DNA from: DASQPA01 sp963757335
GTDB taxonomy: Bacteria > Acidobacteriota > Thermoanaerobaculia > Multivoradales > UBA5704
Length of the DNA stretch: 64,000 nt
Reading direction: 5' to 3'
Assembly (NCBI GenBank): GCA_963757335.1
Contig: CAVWRJ010000024.1
Location: 434,001-498,000, forward strand
Shown here: piece by piece, positions 22,925 through 29,997 of the stretch
Layout of the letters: each line of letters opens with the position of its first letter
How positions within the stretch are numbered: the first letter of the stretch is position 1
Notes under the pieces: model-generated
The model's database searches: none
What the model saw: only the letters and a program-made list of their open reading frames with translations
Told to the model about the DNA's origin: nothing
Program-made: the position numbers and the translations under genes

Positions 22925-23152
22925 TCAGACGATCTCGAGAAACTCTTCGGGGGCCACTCCTGCCTGCTTGAGGATGCCGTGCAGAGTCCCGACGGCGAGC
23001 TCCTTATGAAGTGGAACGGCGCACCCCATGGCGCCCGTTGAGGTCTCCTTGCGGAGGATCACGTGGCTCCCGCGCTGTCGGACGATTTTGAAGCCTAAAC
23101 GTTCGAGGGCACGGATGGCCTCGCTCCCAGAGAGTCTAGGCAGCCGAGCCAA
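22925..23152 (-). CDS. hicA: HicA-family toxin
   Basis: A 75-residue HicA/YcfA protein: LSGSEAIRALERLGFKIVRQ then RGSHVILRK, with His30 as the likely catalytic residue, then VPLHKELAVGTLHGILKQAG. Here the antitoxin gene comes first, the reverse of the HicAB pair at 10.2 kb, and this toxin lacks the long linker of that one. It overlaps hicB by 17 bases. Confidence 0.88.
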   Translation of the reverse strand: MARLPRLSGSEAIRALERLGFKIVRQRGSHVILRKETSTGAMGCAVPLHKELAVGTLHGILKQAGVAPEEFLEIV

Positions 23153-23354
23153 TCGCGACCTCGAAGGTGGTCAAGAGCGGCCTCTCGCCTTCCGGGAGCG
23201 GGAACTCTTCGAGGTAGAGCTCGGTGGCTTCCTTCAGGTTGGCGAGGGCCTCCTCGATGGACGGTCCCTGGCTGACCGTCCCCACCTCCGGGCACTCGGC
23301 GACATACAAGCTCCTCTCTTTATGGAGGATCGCGCTGAACGTCCGCTGGGTCAT
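23136..23354 (-). CDS. hicB: HicB-family antitoxin (short form, no DNA-binding domain)
   Basis: A 72-residue protein consisting only of the partial RNase-H-like HicB fold: FSAILHKERSLYVAECPEVG, then GPSIEEALANLKEATELYLE. Unlike the HicB at 10.5 kb it has no ribbon-helix-helix tail, so autorepression would need another factor. The ATG at 23354 matches the conserved start; longer upstream extensions are non-conserved. Confidence 0.82.
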   Translation of the reverse strand: MTQRTFSAILHKERSLYVAECPEVGTVSQGPSIEEALANLKEATELYLEEFPLPEGERPLLTTFEVAIGSAA

Positions 23355-23409
23355 GCAGCTAGAGTAACCCGTGGTCTGGCCGCTGGCAACCCAGTCGGCT
23401 GAGGCGTTG

Positions 23410-23634
23410 GCTAGGTGGAAGGGCTCGGCATCTTCGGCGAGTCGATGTCCTCCTCGAAGCGGCGAGTTCCGAGAACGCGGGGTTGCGAGCATGGCGGCGA
23501 GCCCTTCCGTTTCCTCTGCCTCCTACTCGCGCATCCCGGGCACGGACAGCAGGGTAGAGGGTTTCCTGGAGATCCTGGTCGGGGTTTTCGTCGCTACTCG
23601 TGGGTCCCTCCGATCCATACGCCTGAACCGTCAT
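23410..23634 (-). pseudogene. Degraded copy of the small acidic protein gene
   Basis: The opening SDENPDQDLQETLYP matches SQENPDKDLQESLYP of the intact copy. The frame is then lost and the middle part is shortened, though ARNPAFSELAA still matches NPAFADLAA. The start codon context is destroyed. Confidence 0.65.
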
Positions 23635-23651
23635 CCTGAGAGAGCCCTAGC
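23625..23651. repeat. 27-base dispersed repeat, copy 2
   Basis: Identical to 22046-22072, and continued here by GCGACCGAAGGATCT. The full pattern (TCATCCTGAG...GAAGGATCT) looks like a REP-type intergenic repeat. Its position relative to the flanking ORFs differs from copy 1, so it is not simply part of the module duplication. Confidence 0.6.
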
Positions 23652-23700
23652 GACCGAAGGATCTGGACGGGGGCGCTCGCCATCCTCTCCTACCCTCAGA

Positions 23701-24230
23701 TCACCACTCCATCCTACCGGAACTTGGCCCGGTGAGGCGTGAACTCCGGGATGGGGAGCGGGGTGAGAACGGGCGTCCCCTCCTGCCAGAACGTCTCGGG
23801 GTGGCGCTTCTCGCCCGTGCGGTAGAAGTGCTCCAGGTAGGTTCGGTCACAGGCCGAGAAGTCCGACAGCCACCCGTCGAGATCGTGCACGCCCACCTCG
23901 TGAAGGAGGGAGAGCCCGTAGCGCGAGGCGTCCCGCTCGTACGCATCCACCTCCACCAGGTCCGCCTCGGAGCACGTCCCCGGCGCCTACCCCCGAGCGT
24001 CCAGAAGTGGCTCGACAGGCTCCACTGGATGGTGTGACCGAACAGGTGGACCAGGGTGAAGATCTGGAGATCGTCCGCCGAGAGGTAGTCCAGGTGGATC
24101 TCCGCCCCATCGAGGTCGCCGGCGAGAGGATCGGGGACGTCCATGATGAGGACGGGGATGCGTTAGTGGCCCTCGACTCTCTCCTTGAGAAGGGGGAACA
24201 CTTCGTGGAAGCGGGCGGGGGGTAGGGGCA
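23701..24230 (-). pseudogene. Dead copy of the HxxxH protein gene
   Basis: Nearly the same sequence as 22355-22891, but disabled twice. An in-frame TAA replaces the Tyr codon of the RYRIPVL region (near 24162-24164). One C is missing from a C-run near 23990, which moves the C-terminal half (from VEVDAYERDASRYG) to another frame. The HLFGHTIQW motif is kept. The stop codon shows real decay, independent of any homopolymer error. Confidence 0.8.
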
Positions 24231-24330
24231 TGGTTGTTGGGGATTGTAGTGCAGGAGCGGAGCTCCTAGCTAGAGATCTCACTTATGTTGATATAGATAG
24301 ATGCCGAGTCTTCTTTGCGCAATTCAACGC

Positions 24331-24359
24331 TTGACAATTTTCTGCGCGGAGTCAATGAT
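24331..24359 (+). promoter_or_regulatory. Sigma-70-type promoter of the island operon
   Basis: TTGACA (24331-24336), 17 bases, then AATGAT (24354-24359). The first gene starts about 60 bases further on. An inverted repeat AGGAGC-GGA-GCTCCT lies upstream at 24253-24267. Confidence 0.55.
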
Positions 24360-24420
24360 AGCTGAATCGTTCCTGCAGGTTGCAGCGAGGTACTCTTGCC
24401 CTCGACGGAGACCGATAGCC

Positions 24421-25427
24421 ATGATGAACCGGAATCGATGGTTAGTATTTCTCGCAGCTCTTACTCTTGCACTAATTGCCGGTCTTATTTGGCGCTTTGA
24501 TCCAGCAGAGCGAAACACATCCAAAAGAGAAAAAGTTGTTATTAACGAAGCCGTGCGTACGCTCCTTTATCTGCCCCTTTACCATGCTCGTGAAGGGGGT
24601 TTCTTTCGAGATAACGGCATTGACGTTGAAATTGTCACTGGCGGGACCGCTACGAATTCGTTTGCAGCAATGCTGAAGGGAGACGCCCAGTTCTCACAGG
24701 CAGATCCAATGTATGTACCGATCTCGCGCGCGAAAGGCGCAGCGACTACTGTTGTAGCCCAAGTGGTAGGACGGATCGCTGTTTGGGGTCTTGCGAAAGG
24801 ATCTGCTCCAGCCGAATGGAGCGCAGCTGTAGTTAAAGGCAAAAGGATATCGACACAAGTTAGGCCAATGACAGCTTATGTGTATGCCCTTAAGGCTGTG
24901 AGAGACCTCGGTCTGAATCCAGAGAAAGATGTCGAAGTCATCGAGAGCCAGCCGGGGACTGAGATAATACCCTTACTCAAGGGCGACTCAGACTTTGCCT
25001 TTACGCTCGAACCGAATGCCTCAAAGGCTGTAGCCCGAGGGCTCGGATTGTCTTATCCTTCCCCCGACTTCTCGGTGACCAAGTCTTTACAGGTCTAATG
25101 ACTACCGAATCTTATCTTCACAGTCACCATCTGATAGTAGTAAAAGTAGTCACTGCCTACCAGCAGGCGCTCGTCGACCTTCGTGCCAACCCGGCAAAGG
25201 CTCTTGCATCCGCGAAAAAATATTTTCCACAAGTTGACGAAGCAGTACTCAAAGCGGCTATTGGGCGCATGCTCGATGACGAGGTATTTCCGCAGACAAT
25301 CCAGATCTCCGAGGATTCTTGGAATCGGGCGATGGCGGTTAGGTTGGCCGGAGGAGATCTAGCCGCACCATCGACGCTTTCGGATAATTGTGCCCTTGAC
25401 ATCATGCAGCAGGTCAGTCATCCCTAG
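24421..25427 (+). CDS. NMT1/THI5-like ABC transporter substrate-binding protein (frameshifted)
   Basis: The N-terminus is a signal/anchor (NRNRWLVFLAALTLALIAGL). It is followed by the NMT1-type core: VRTLLYLPLYHAREGGFFRD, then GTATNSFAAMLKGDAQFSQA, DPMYVPISRAKG and QPGTEIIPLLKGDSDFAFTL. At about 25070 the frame is lost and a stop occurs at 25096-25098. The family's C-terminal part (DQVFTGLMTTESYL then the helical end) continues in another frame to 25427, starting inside a TAATG stop-start overlap. One missing base near 25071 explains it; termination-reinitiation at TAATG would make two chains. The protein should deliver a small substrate (nitrate, sulfonate, pyrimidine or similar) to the permease encoded downstream. 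GGAG lies ten bases before the ATG. Confidence 0.8.
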
Positions 25428-25442
25428 GTAAGGTAAAAATCT

Positions 25443-26594
25443 ATGGCGAGGAACATTGTCATCATCGCTTTGCCGTTGCCGAGCATTGTTTATGCGCCAT
25501 TATATGTGGCAATCGATAGGATCAACCGCAGTAATCACAATTACAAATTTTGGGTGAAGTGCCAACGCGGCCCGATCCTGGTTGCCAAGCACCAAACAAA
25601 AAGAAGGGCTTTCGCGCCCAGCTATATCGATCCAGTATTTTCTCCTGTTATAGATACGGAGTATTTTGAGAATAACCCGCGATGTTGGTTTGCAGTTGGT
25701 GATCCCCTTCGAGTTCGGAGGTTAGCTGAGAACGAGAGGGCGAATAATTTGTCATATCGATTCTTGGGCACCCTCGTGGATCAACTCGCCTTTTGGGTTG
25801 TTGGAGAAAAACGTTCTTTCGGTCGTGATCAGGGACGATACAACTATGTCAGTTGTCACATGCGCGGAATGACGGGTTACTACTTAGCTGAACGAATATT
25901 CAATGTAAGTAATTCGTATAGTCCCTTAGCTCCTGCAATGCCCGGAACAGAAGTGAGACACTATTTCAAGATGGTAGAGATCGACTGGCAGCGGAAGAAA
26001 TCCGCTGGGGATGACGGTGAGGACCCGATTCACTTTGCCGCAATCACCACCGAGGTTGGCGAACTAATTCATAATGTTCAAAGGCTGAGCAAAGAGCGAG
26101 TTTTTAAGCACGGAAGAGTGTCCGAATTGTTCGAGGGCAAGATACAAAACGATGATTTTATAATGACAGCGTTGATCGCCAGGGTTAACAACAAAAATGC
26201 TGACGAGGAAAGCAAGATCAGGCGTGCATCCGAACTTTTGGTCGAGAACATCTTGAATTCGCTGGCAACTCTGCGGCAAGATCCTCACGCGTTCGGTCAG
26301 GAATTAGTTAATTTCTATCTAGAACACAGAGCTACCTTTGGAAGTCCTACGGACCCCAATGACGGTAATGCATATATCGACCTCGTGCTTCGCGAGCTAA
26401 AGGGGGTTTATAGAAATTCGGAAAACCTCTTGGCTTCTGAATCTGCCCGGTCCAATACAGATAAGCTGCTAAGAATGTGGCTCCGCTCAGACCTAATGCA
26501 GGTCAGCGCTCGCGGTAGGGAAGATAGTGTAGAGAAGGAATTCAACCAAATATGTACCGATACGTGGCAGGGGGCTGAGGGTAATCTGTGGTGA
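25443..26594 (+). CDS. NMT1-like protein without signal peptide, function unknown
   Basis: A 383-residue protein that aligns by eye with the binding protein before it. IVIIALPLPSIVYAPLYVAI corresponds to VVINEAVRTLLYLPLYHARE. FAVGDPLRVRRLAE corresponds to SQADPMYVPISRAK, and NYVSCHMRGMTGYYLAERIF to RISTQVRPMTAYVYALKAV. It has no signal peptide, and it carries an inserted charged helical region (about residues 185-240), so it is probably cytoplasmic. It may sense the imported ligand or plug the transporter from inside. The family is not one I can name. Confidence 0.6.
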   Translation: MARNIVIIALPLPSIVYAPLYVAIDRINRSNHNYKFWVKCQRGPILVAKHQTKRRAFAPSYIDPVFSPVIDTEYFENNPRCWFAVGDPLRVRRLAENERANNLSYRFLGTLVDQLAFWVVGEKRSFGRDQGRYNYVSCHMRGMTGYYLAERIFNVSNSYSPLAPAMPGTEVRHYFKMVEIDWQRKKSAGDDGEDPIHFAAITTEVGELIHNVQRLSKERVFKHGRVSELFEGKIQNDDFIMTALIARVNNKNADEESKIRRASELLVENILNSLATLRQDPHAFGQELVNFYLEHRATFGSPTDPNDGNAYIDLVLRELKGVYRNSENLLASESARSNTDKLLRMWLRSDLMQVSARGREDSVEKEFNQICTDTWQGAEGNLW

Positions 26595-26977
26595 GGAGAT
26601 TTACGTTACGACCTCTATTTACTGTTCGCGGCTGGCTCAGCTACCTAGTTGCTGTTCCTGCTGTGGGAGGAGCAGTACTTATATATGTTGCTGTCATCGA
26701 GATCTTCCATATAGTACTCAGTTGGGTCTATCGCAATGTGCCACTGAGGATAGGAAGATTTCTTATTCGCTGCGATTCACCACAGTTGGTCGTGGTTGTT
26801 GCTTGGTTCGTAGCAATTATAATTTTATTTTTCTTGCGGGTCAGTAATGTGGGCATGAGTGAAGCAGTCGGAACAGTTTTGTTGGTGTTGAAGGAATTGC
26901 TTGTTACCACCTACGAGTTAATAGAGTCTGGAAACAAACTTCTCAAGAAGCTGGTGGACCGAGTCTGCTCGGACTAA
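26588..26977 (+). CDS. Small membrane protein of unknown function
   Basis: A 129-residue protein with two predicted membrane helices, at about residues 18-45 (LVAVPAVGGAVLIYVAVIEI) and 68-86 (VVVVAWFVAIIILFFL), and a C-terminal amphipathic helix ending KKLVDRVC. It starts with GTG, overlapping the previous stop. Its place between the sensor-like protein and the ATPase suggests an accessory of the transporter. No family recognised. Confidence 0.6.
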   Translation: MVRRFTLRPLFTVRGWLSYLVAVPAVGGAVLIYVAVIEIFHIVLSWVYRNVPLRIGRFLIRCDSPQLVVVVAWFVAIIILFFLRVSNVGMSEAVGTVLLVLKELLVTTYELIESGNKLLKKLVDRVCSD

Positions 26978-26985
26978 AGTATTCT

Positions 26986-27774
26986 ATGGATGGCCGCCAT
27001 GGCAGTAATCAGATGAAAATGACTCTCGAGGGAGTGTCAGTTTCATTCGATCAAGGCGGGCTACCGCTAGAAGTGTTGAAGGACGTCAGCGCCGATTTCC
27101 GGTCAAGCGAGATAACTGCAATTGTCGGTCCAAGTGGTTGTGGTAAGACAACTCTCCTAAATGTAATGGCAGGAATTATTAGTCCTAACATTGGCTCGGT
27201 GAGACGCTCGCCAACTATGGGGCGCTACGCGGGGTATGTTTTTCAAGAGGCTTCACTCTTCCCATGGCTCAGCATACGAGGTAATGCGCTGTTTGGGGCA
27301 AAGATTTCCGGAATTCTCTCTGCGTCAGTTACAGCGCGTTGCAATGAGCTACTTTTGACTTTTGGTTTGGGCGGGTTCGAGGATAGATTTCCTTCAGCGC
27401 TTAGTGGTGGTATGCAGCAGCGAGTTTCAATAATTCGTGCGTTGCTATCAGGGGCTAAGCTGCTTCTACTGGATGAGCCATTCTCGAGTTCTGACTTCTG
27501 TATTAAACTACAGCTACAGAGATTGCTTAGTGAAATGGTAGAAAGAGACGATCTGATCGCAGTTGTAGTTACCCACGATGTGTACGAGGCGGCTCAGATC
27601 GCCGACAGGGTATATGTGATGACTAGGAGGCCCGGACGAATAAATGCCTTGGTGGAGATCCCGCTGGAACGGACAAAGAGAGTGGCCCTAAGTCATGGTT
27701 CGGCTGCTTACTTGCAAGAAATACTTAGAGCCATGCCCTGCGACGGTTTCTCTGGAACCTCGGATGAAGCGTAA
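26986..27774 (+). CDS. ABC transporter ATP-binding protein (SsuB/TauB/NrtD-like)
   Basis: A 262-residue ATPase: Walker A GPSGCGKTT, Q-loop VFQEASLFPW, signature LSGGMQQR, Walker B LLLLDEPF and H-loop VVTHDVYEA. The D-loop reads SSSD where SALD is usual. It is of the nitrate/sulfonate/taurine importer type, fitting the NMT1-like binding protein and the permease that follows and overlaps it by 11 bases. The ATG at 26986 has no clear ribosome site; the ATG at 27013 is possible. Confidence 0.92.
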   Translation: MDGRHGSNQMKMTLEGVSVSFDQGGLPLEVLKDVSADFRSSEITAIVGPSGCGKTTLLNVMAGIISPNIGSVRRSPTMGRYAGYVFQEASLFPWLSIRGNALFGAKISGILSASVTARCNELLLTFGLGGFEDRFPSALSGGMQQRVSIIRALLSGAKLLLLDEPFSSSDFCIKLQLQRLLSEMVERDDLIAVVVTHDVYEAAQIADRVYVMTRRPGRINALVEIPLERTKRVALSHGSAAYLQEILRAMPCDGFSGTSDEA

Positions 27775-28540
27775 TATGAAGCGTAGTATGATAAGTATCG
27801 TTCCTGGGCTCGCGGTGATTTTGCTGTGGCAATGCACAGTAAATCTCTATCCTAAGTTAGAATTTTTTGTGGGCTCACCTCTTGGAATAGTCCGGGAAGT
27901 TCCTATTCTTGCTGAAGATGGTGCTCTCATTCGCGATATTGGCATCACGGCCCTTGAGGCATTGATCGGTTTCATTTCGGGGACCTGTGTCGGTACGTTG
28001 GTCGGCCTGACGCTTTGGCTCTCTCGTTGGACTTATCTGGCGGCGCGACCATATCTTATGGTTCTAGGTTCGGTCCCGGCTTTTGCTCTCGGCCCAATCT
28101 TGATATTTTGGTTCGGTACAGGTATCTGGTCAAAGATAGTTATTGGTTTTCTGTCGACATTCGTAGTGGCAGTCGTTCAGGCATACTCTGGTGCGTCCGA
28201 CGCCAATGCAAATCTGTTGCGCTTGACATGGGCGTTTGGCGGCGGACGTTTGGCTCAGCTCTTAAATGTAGTGGCGCCGACCTCTCTAATTTGGGTTCTT
28301 GCCGGTATCCGTCTTAACATTGGGATGGCTCTTCTCGGCGCCTTTGTGGGTGAATTTCTGGCTTCGAAATCTGGTCTTGGGCACTTGATAATTGTGGGCG
28401 AAGGTTTATATAATGTAAATCAAATTTGGGTAGGTGTAAGCGGGATTGTTTTTATTGCTATGGTTTTCAGCACTTTTTCTGTTCCGGTAGAGATTTGGGC
28501 TAACCGATGGAAGCGCGTGAGTAGTACCAGTCGAGCATGA
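27764..28540 (+). CDS. ABC transporter permease (SsuC/TauC-like)
   Basis: A 258-residue inner-membrane protein of the BPD_transp_1 type with about six helices. The cytoplasmic coupling loop reads TWAFGGGRLAQLLNVVAPTS then WVLAGIRLNIGMALLGAFVG, the family's EAA region. SVPAFALGPILIFWFGTGIW matches the nitrate/sulfonate/taurine permease pattern. The ATG at 27764 overlaps the ATPase stop; another ATG follows at 27776. Confidence 0.9.
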   Translation: MKRNMKRSMISIVPGLAVILLWQCTVNLYPKLEFFVGSPLGIVREVPILAEDGALIRDIGITALEALIGFISGTCVGTLVGLTLWLSRWTYLAARPYLMVLGSVPAFALGPILIFWFGTGIWSKIVIGFLSTFVVAVVQAYSGASDANANLLRLTWAFGGGRLAQLLNVVAPTSLIWVLAGIRLNIGMALLGAFVGEFLASKSGLGHLIIVGEGLYNVNQIWVGVSGIVFIAMVFSTFSVPVEIWANRWKRVSSTSRA

Positions 28541-28573
28541 TCATGATAACGACAAGCTAGTTGGGAGGAAGTT

Positions 28574-29578
28574 ATGGCATGCGAAATAGCCGCTAATGAG
28601 CCGTTGAGCCGATTGAGGGATGACTTGGGGTTGGCGCACCAGTGCCACAGCATACGAGTGAAGTGCTTTAAAGGGTTAAGCCGGCGCTCCAGCGAACTCG
28701 CGTTGGGAGTGCCGGGGGCAGCTTTGGGGTATTGTCAAGCCTTGTTTAACTATTCTGGGAGTCCAAGTGACCACTCGATGAAGGTCGCAAGGTGTTTGTC
28801 CGAGATCAATGCACCGTGGTCGCAAAGCCATGAATTGTATTGGGGATACAGAACTGGTGAAAGTCCTGAGGGCTTTATGGAAGCCGGGATGAGACCTCTT
28901 CTTGGATCGGGGCGTGTGCCTGTAGTTATTACGGGGTTGGATGCGAGGGATGACTTTGCTCTTATAGACAGAATTGTTTCTAGCCGGCCGCCCGTGGTGC
29001 CTGGTGAGACCGTACTCGTCCGAATTGTCTTGAAGTCGAATCATTCTGCTAAGTCGGCGGCGTCTTTGGTGACTAGGTTGGTAGATAAGGCTGAGCAAAA
29101 TGCGGAGATGCCGCCCTGGTGGCCGCTTTTTCAATCCGATGGGCCCGTTGATCTATGGAATGGCGTCCGGAGAGAACTCGGTGAGCGATGGAGGTATGTG
29201 AACGTTGCTATTAATCCGTTCACTCCTAAAGGCATAGCGGAATTTATCGGCGAGCAGGTAACTGTCGCGCAGACTCCGATCGGCTTAGCAAGAGGCATGT
29301 CAGACGAAGGTACCATTCGGCTCGAGCCAGGTATGGTAATCTCTGGTGCTCCGGATTCAGGAGAGTGGAGATTTGATGAGTTTATGCGGACGTTACTGGA
29401 GGTTTGTAGCGCGGTGCCAACTCTGATTGTTCTCGGACCTTCTTTGCCTTCCTGGTCGGACAAAGATAATATAGAAAGGATTCAGCGTTTCTTGCCTTTG
29501 CTGCGGAAAGCGTGCGCAATGTTGTGGCGAGGTCTAAGCGCATCGAGACAGGAAGAGGTATGGCGACTCAGTGCGTAA
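28574..29578 (+). CDS. Unknown protein of the island operon
   Basis: A 334-residue protein with no signal peptide or membrane helix and no family that I recognise. Visible features are an N-terminal Cys/His-containing part (CHSIRVKCFKGLSRRSSE), a central strand-helix unit (RVPVVITGLDARDDFALI, then TVLVRIVLKSNHSAKSAASL), and a C-terminal strand LIVLGPSLPSW. The alternating strands and helices suggest an alpha/beta enzyme or NTP-binding fold without a clear P-loop. GGGAGGA lies before the ATG. It is followed closely by the globin gene. Confidence 0.55.
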   Translation: MACEIAANEPLSRLRDDLGLAHQCHSIRVKCFKGLSRRSSELALGVPGAALGYCQALFNYSGSPSDHSMKVARCLSEINAPWSQSHELYWGYRTGESPEGFMEAGMRPLLGSGRVPVVITGLDARDDFALIDRIVSSRPPVVPGETVLVRIVLKSNHSAKSAASLVTRLVDKAEQNAEMPPWWPLFQSDGPVDLWNGVRRELGERWRYVNVAINPFTPKGIAEFIGEQVTVAQTPIGLARGMSDEGTIRLEPGMVISGAPDSGEWRFDEFMRTLLEVCSAVPTLIVLGPSLPSWSDKDNIERIQRFLPLLRKACAMLWRGLSASRQEEVWRLSA

Positions 29579-29595
29579 GTAAGGAGCGACATAGA

Positions 29596-29997
29596 ATGGA
29601 TAAGAATCTATGCGAGAGGGTAGAAAATAGTTTCGAGAACCTCCATGGTAGAGGTGAAGAGCTTGTCGAGGGATTCTATGTGCGGCTGTTCTTGGCAAGA
29701 CCGGATCTTAGAGTGCTTTTTCCGCAGGATATGCGAGGACAGAGAGCTAAGCTTTTTCAAGCGCTAGCTGTGATGGTCGCGGGCCTTCGTGATCTGGATC
29801 GATTGGCTCCCGTTCTTCGGGAGTTGGGCACACGGCACGTTTCCTATGGAGTCAAGGATCGTGATTATGGTTCGGTCTCCGAAGCGCTTATCAGGACACT
29901 TGAGGAGCTGCTGGGTGGTAGGTGGACACCAGAACTCGAGAGAGATTGGCGAGCTGCCCTTATGACAACCTCACAGTTAATGAATGTCGGTAGCTGA
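29596..29997 (+). CDS. Single-domain bacterial globin
   Basis: A 133-residue globin resembling the haem domain of flavohaemoglobins and the single-domain Vitreoscilla type. The B helix is GFYVRLFLARPDLRVLFP (Tyr28 at B10). MRGQRAKLFQALAVMV gives Gln49 as E7, and ELGTRHVSYGV gives proximal His81 at F8. The C-terminal helices are present (YGSVSEALIRTLEELLG). No FAD/NAD reductase domain is attached. It would bind O2 or NO in the cytoplasm. AAGGAG precedes the ATG with nine bases of spacing. As the last gene of the transporter operon it suggests that transport or its product is linked to O2 or NO. Its 3' end overlaps that of the convergent flavoprotein gene. Confidence 0.88.
   Translation: MDKNLCERVENSFENLHGRGEELVEGFYVRLFLARPDLRVLFPQDMRGQRAKLFQALAVMVAGLRDLDRLAPVLRELGTRHVSYGVKDRDYGSVSEALIRTLEELLGGRWTPELERDWRAALMTTSQLMNVGS

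Larger units (their letters stand above)
22052..24230. repeat. Duplicated two-gene module separated by HicBA
   Basis: About 490 bases at 22355-22845 recur at roughly 23697-24180, with most positions identical. The small acidic ORF that follows also recurs, degenerated, at about 23410-23634. The left copy is intact and the right copy is a pseudogene. A HicBA pair lies between them. Confidence 0.85.
24235..29997. mobile_element. A+T-rich genomic island with a transporter-globin operon
   Basis: Base composition changes abruptly at about 24.23 kb and again at 30.0 kb. Inside, codons ending in A or T and AT-rich spacers are common, whereas the flanks are strongly G+C-rich. Seven ORFs run in the same direction, nearly end to end. 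No integrase, transposase, tRNA target or flanking direct repeat was seen, so the transfer mechanism is unknown. The right edge lies exactly at the 3' end of the convergent flavoprotein gene. Confidence 0.7.

Noticed and set aside
24301..24420. A 40-residue extension of the binding protein, starting at 24301
   Set aside because: It would overlap the promoter at 24331-24359 and place the signal peptide internally.
24235..29997. A prophage or integrative element
   Set aside because: No integrase, transposase, phage structural gene, tRNA target or flanking direct repeat was found.
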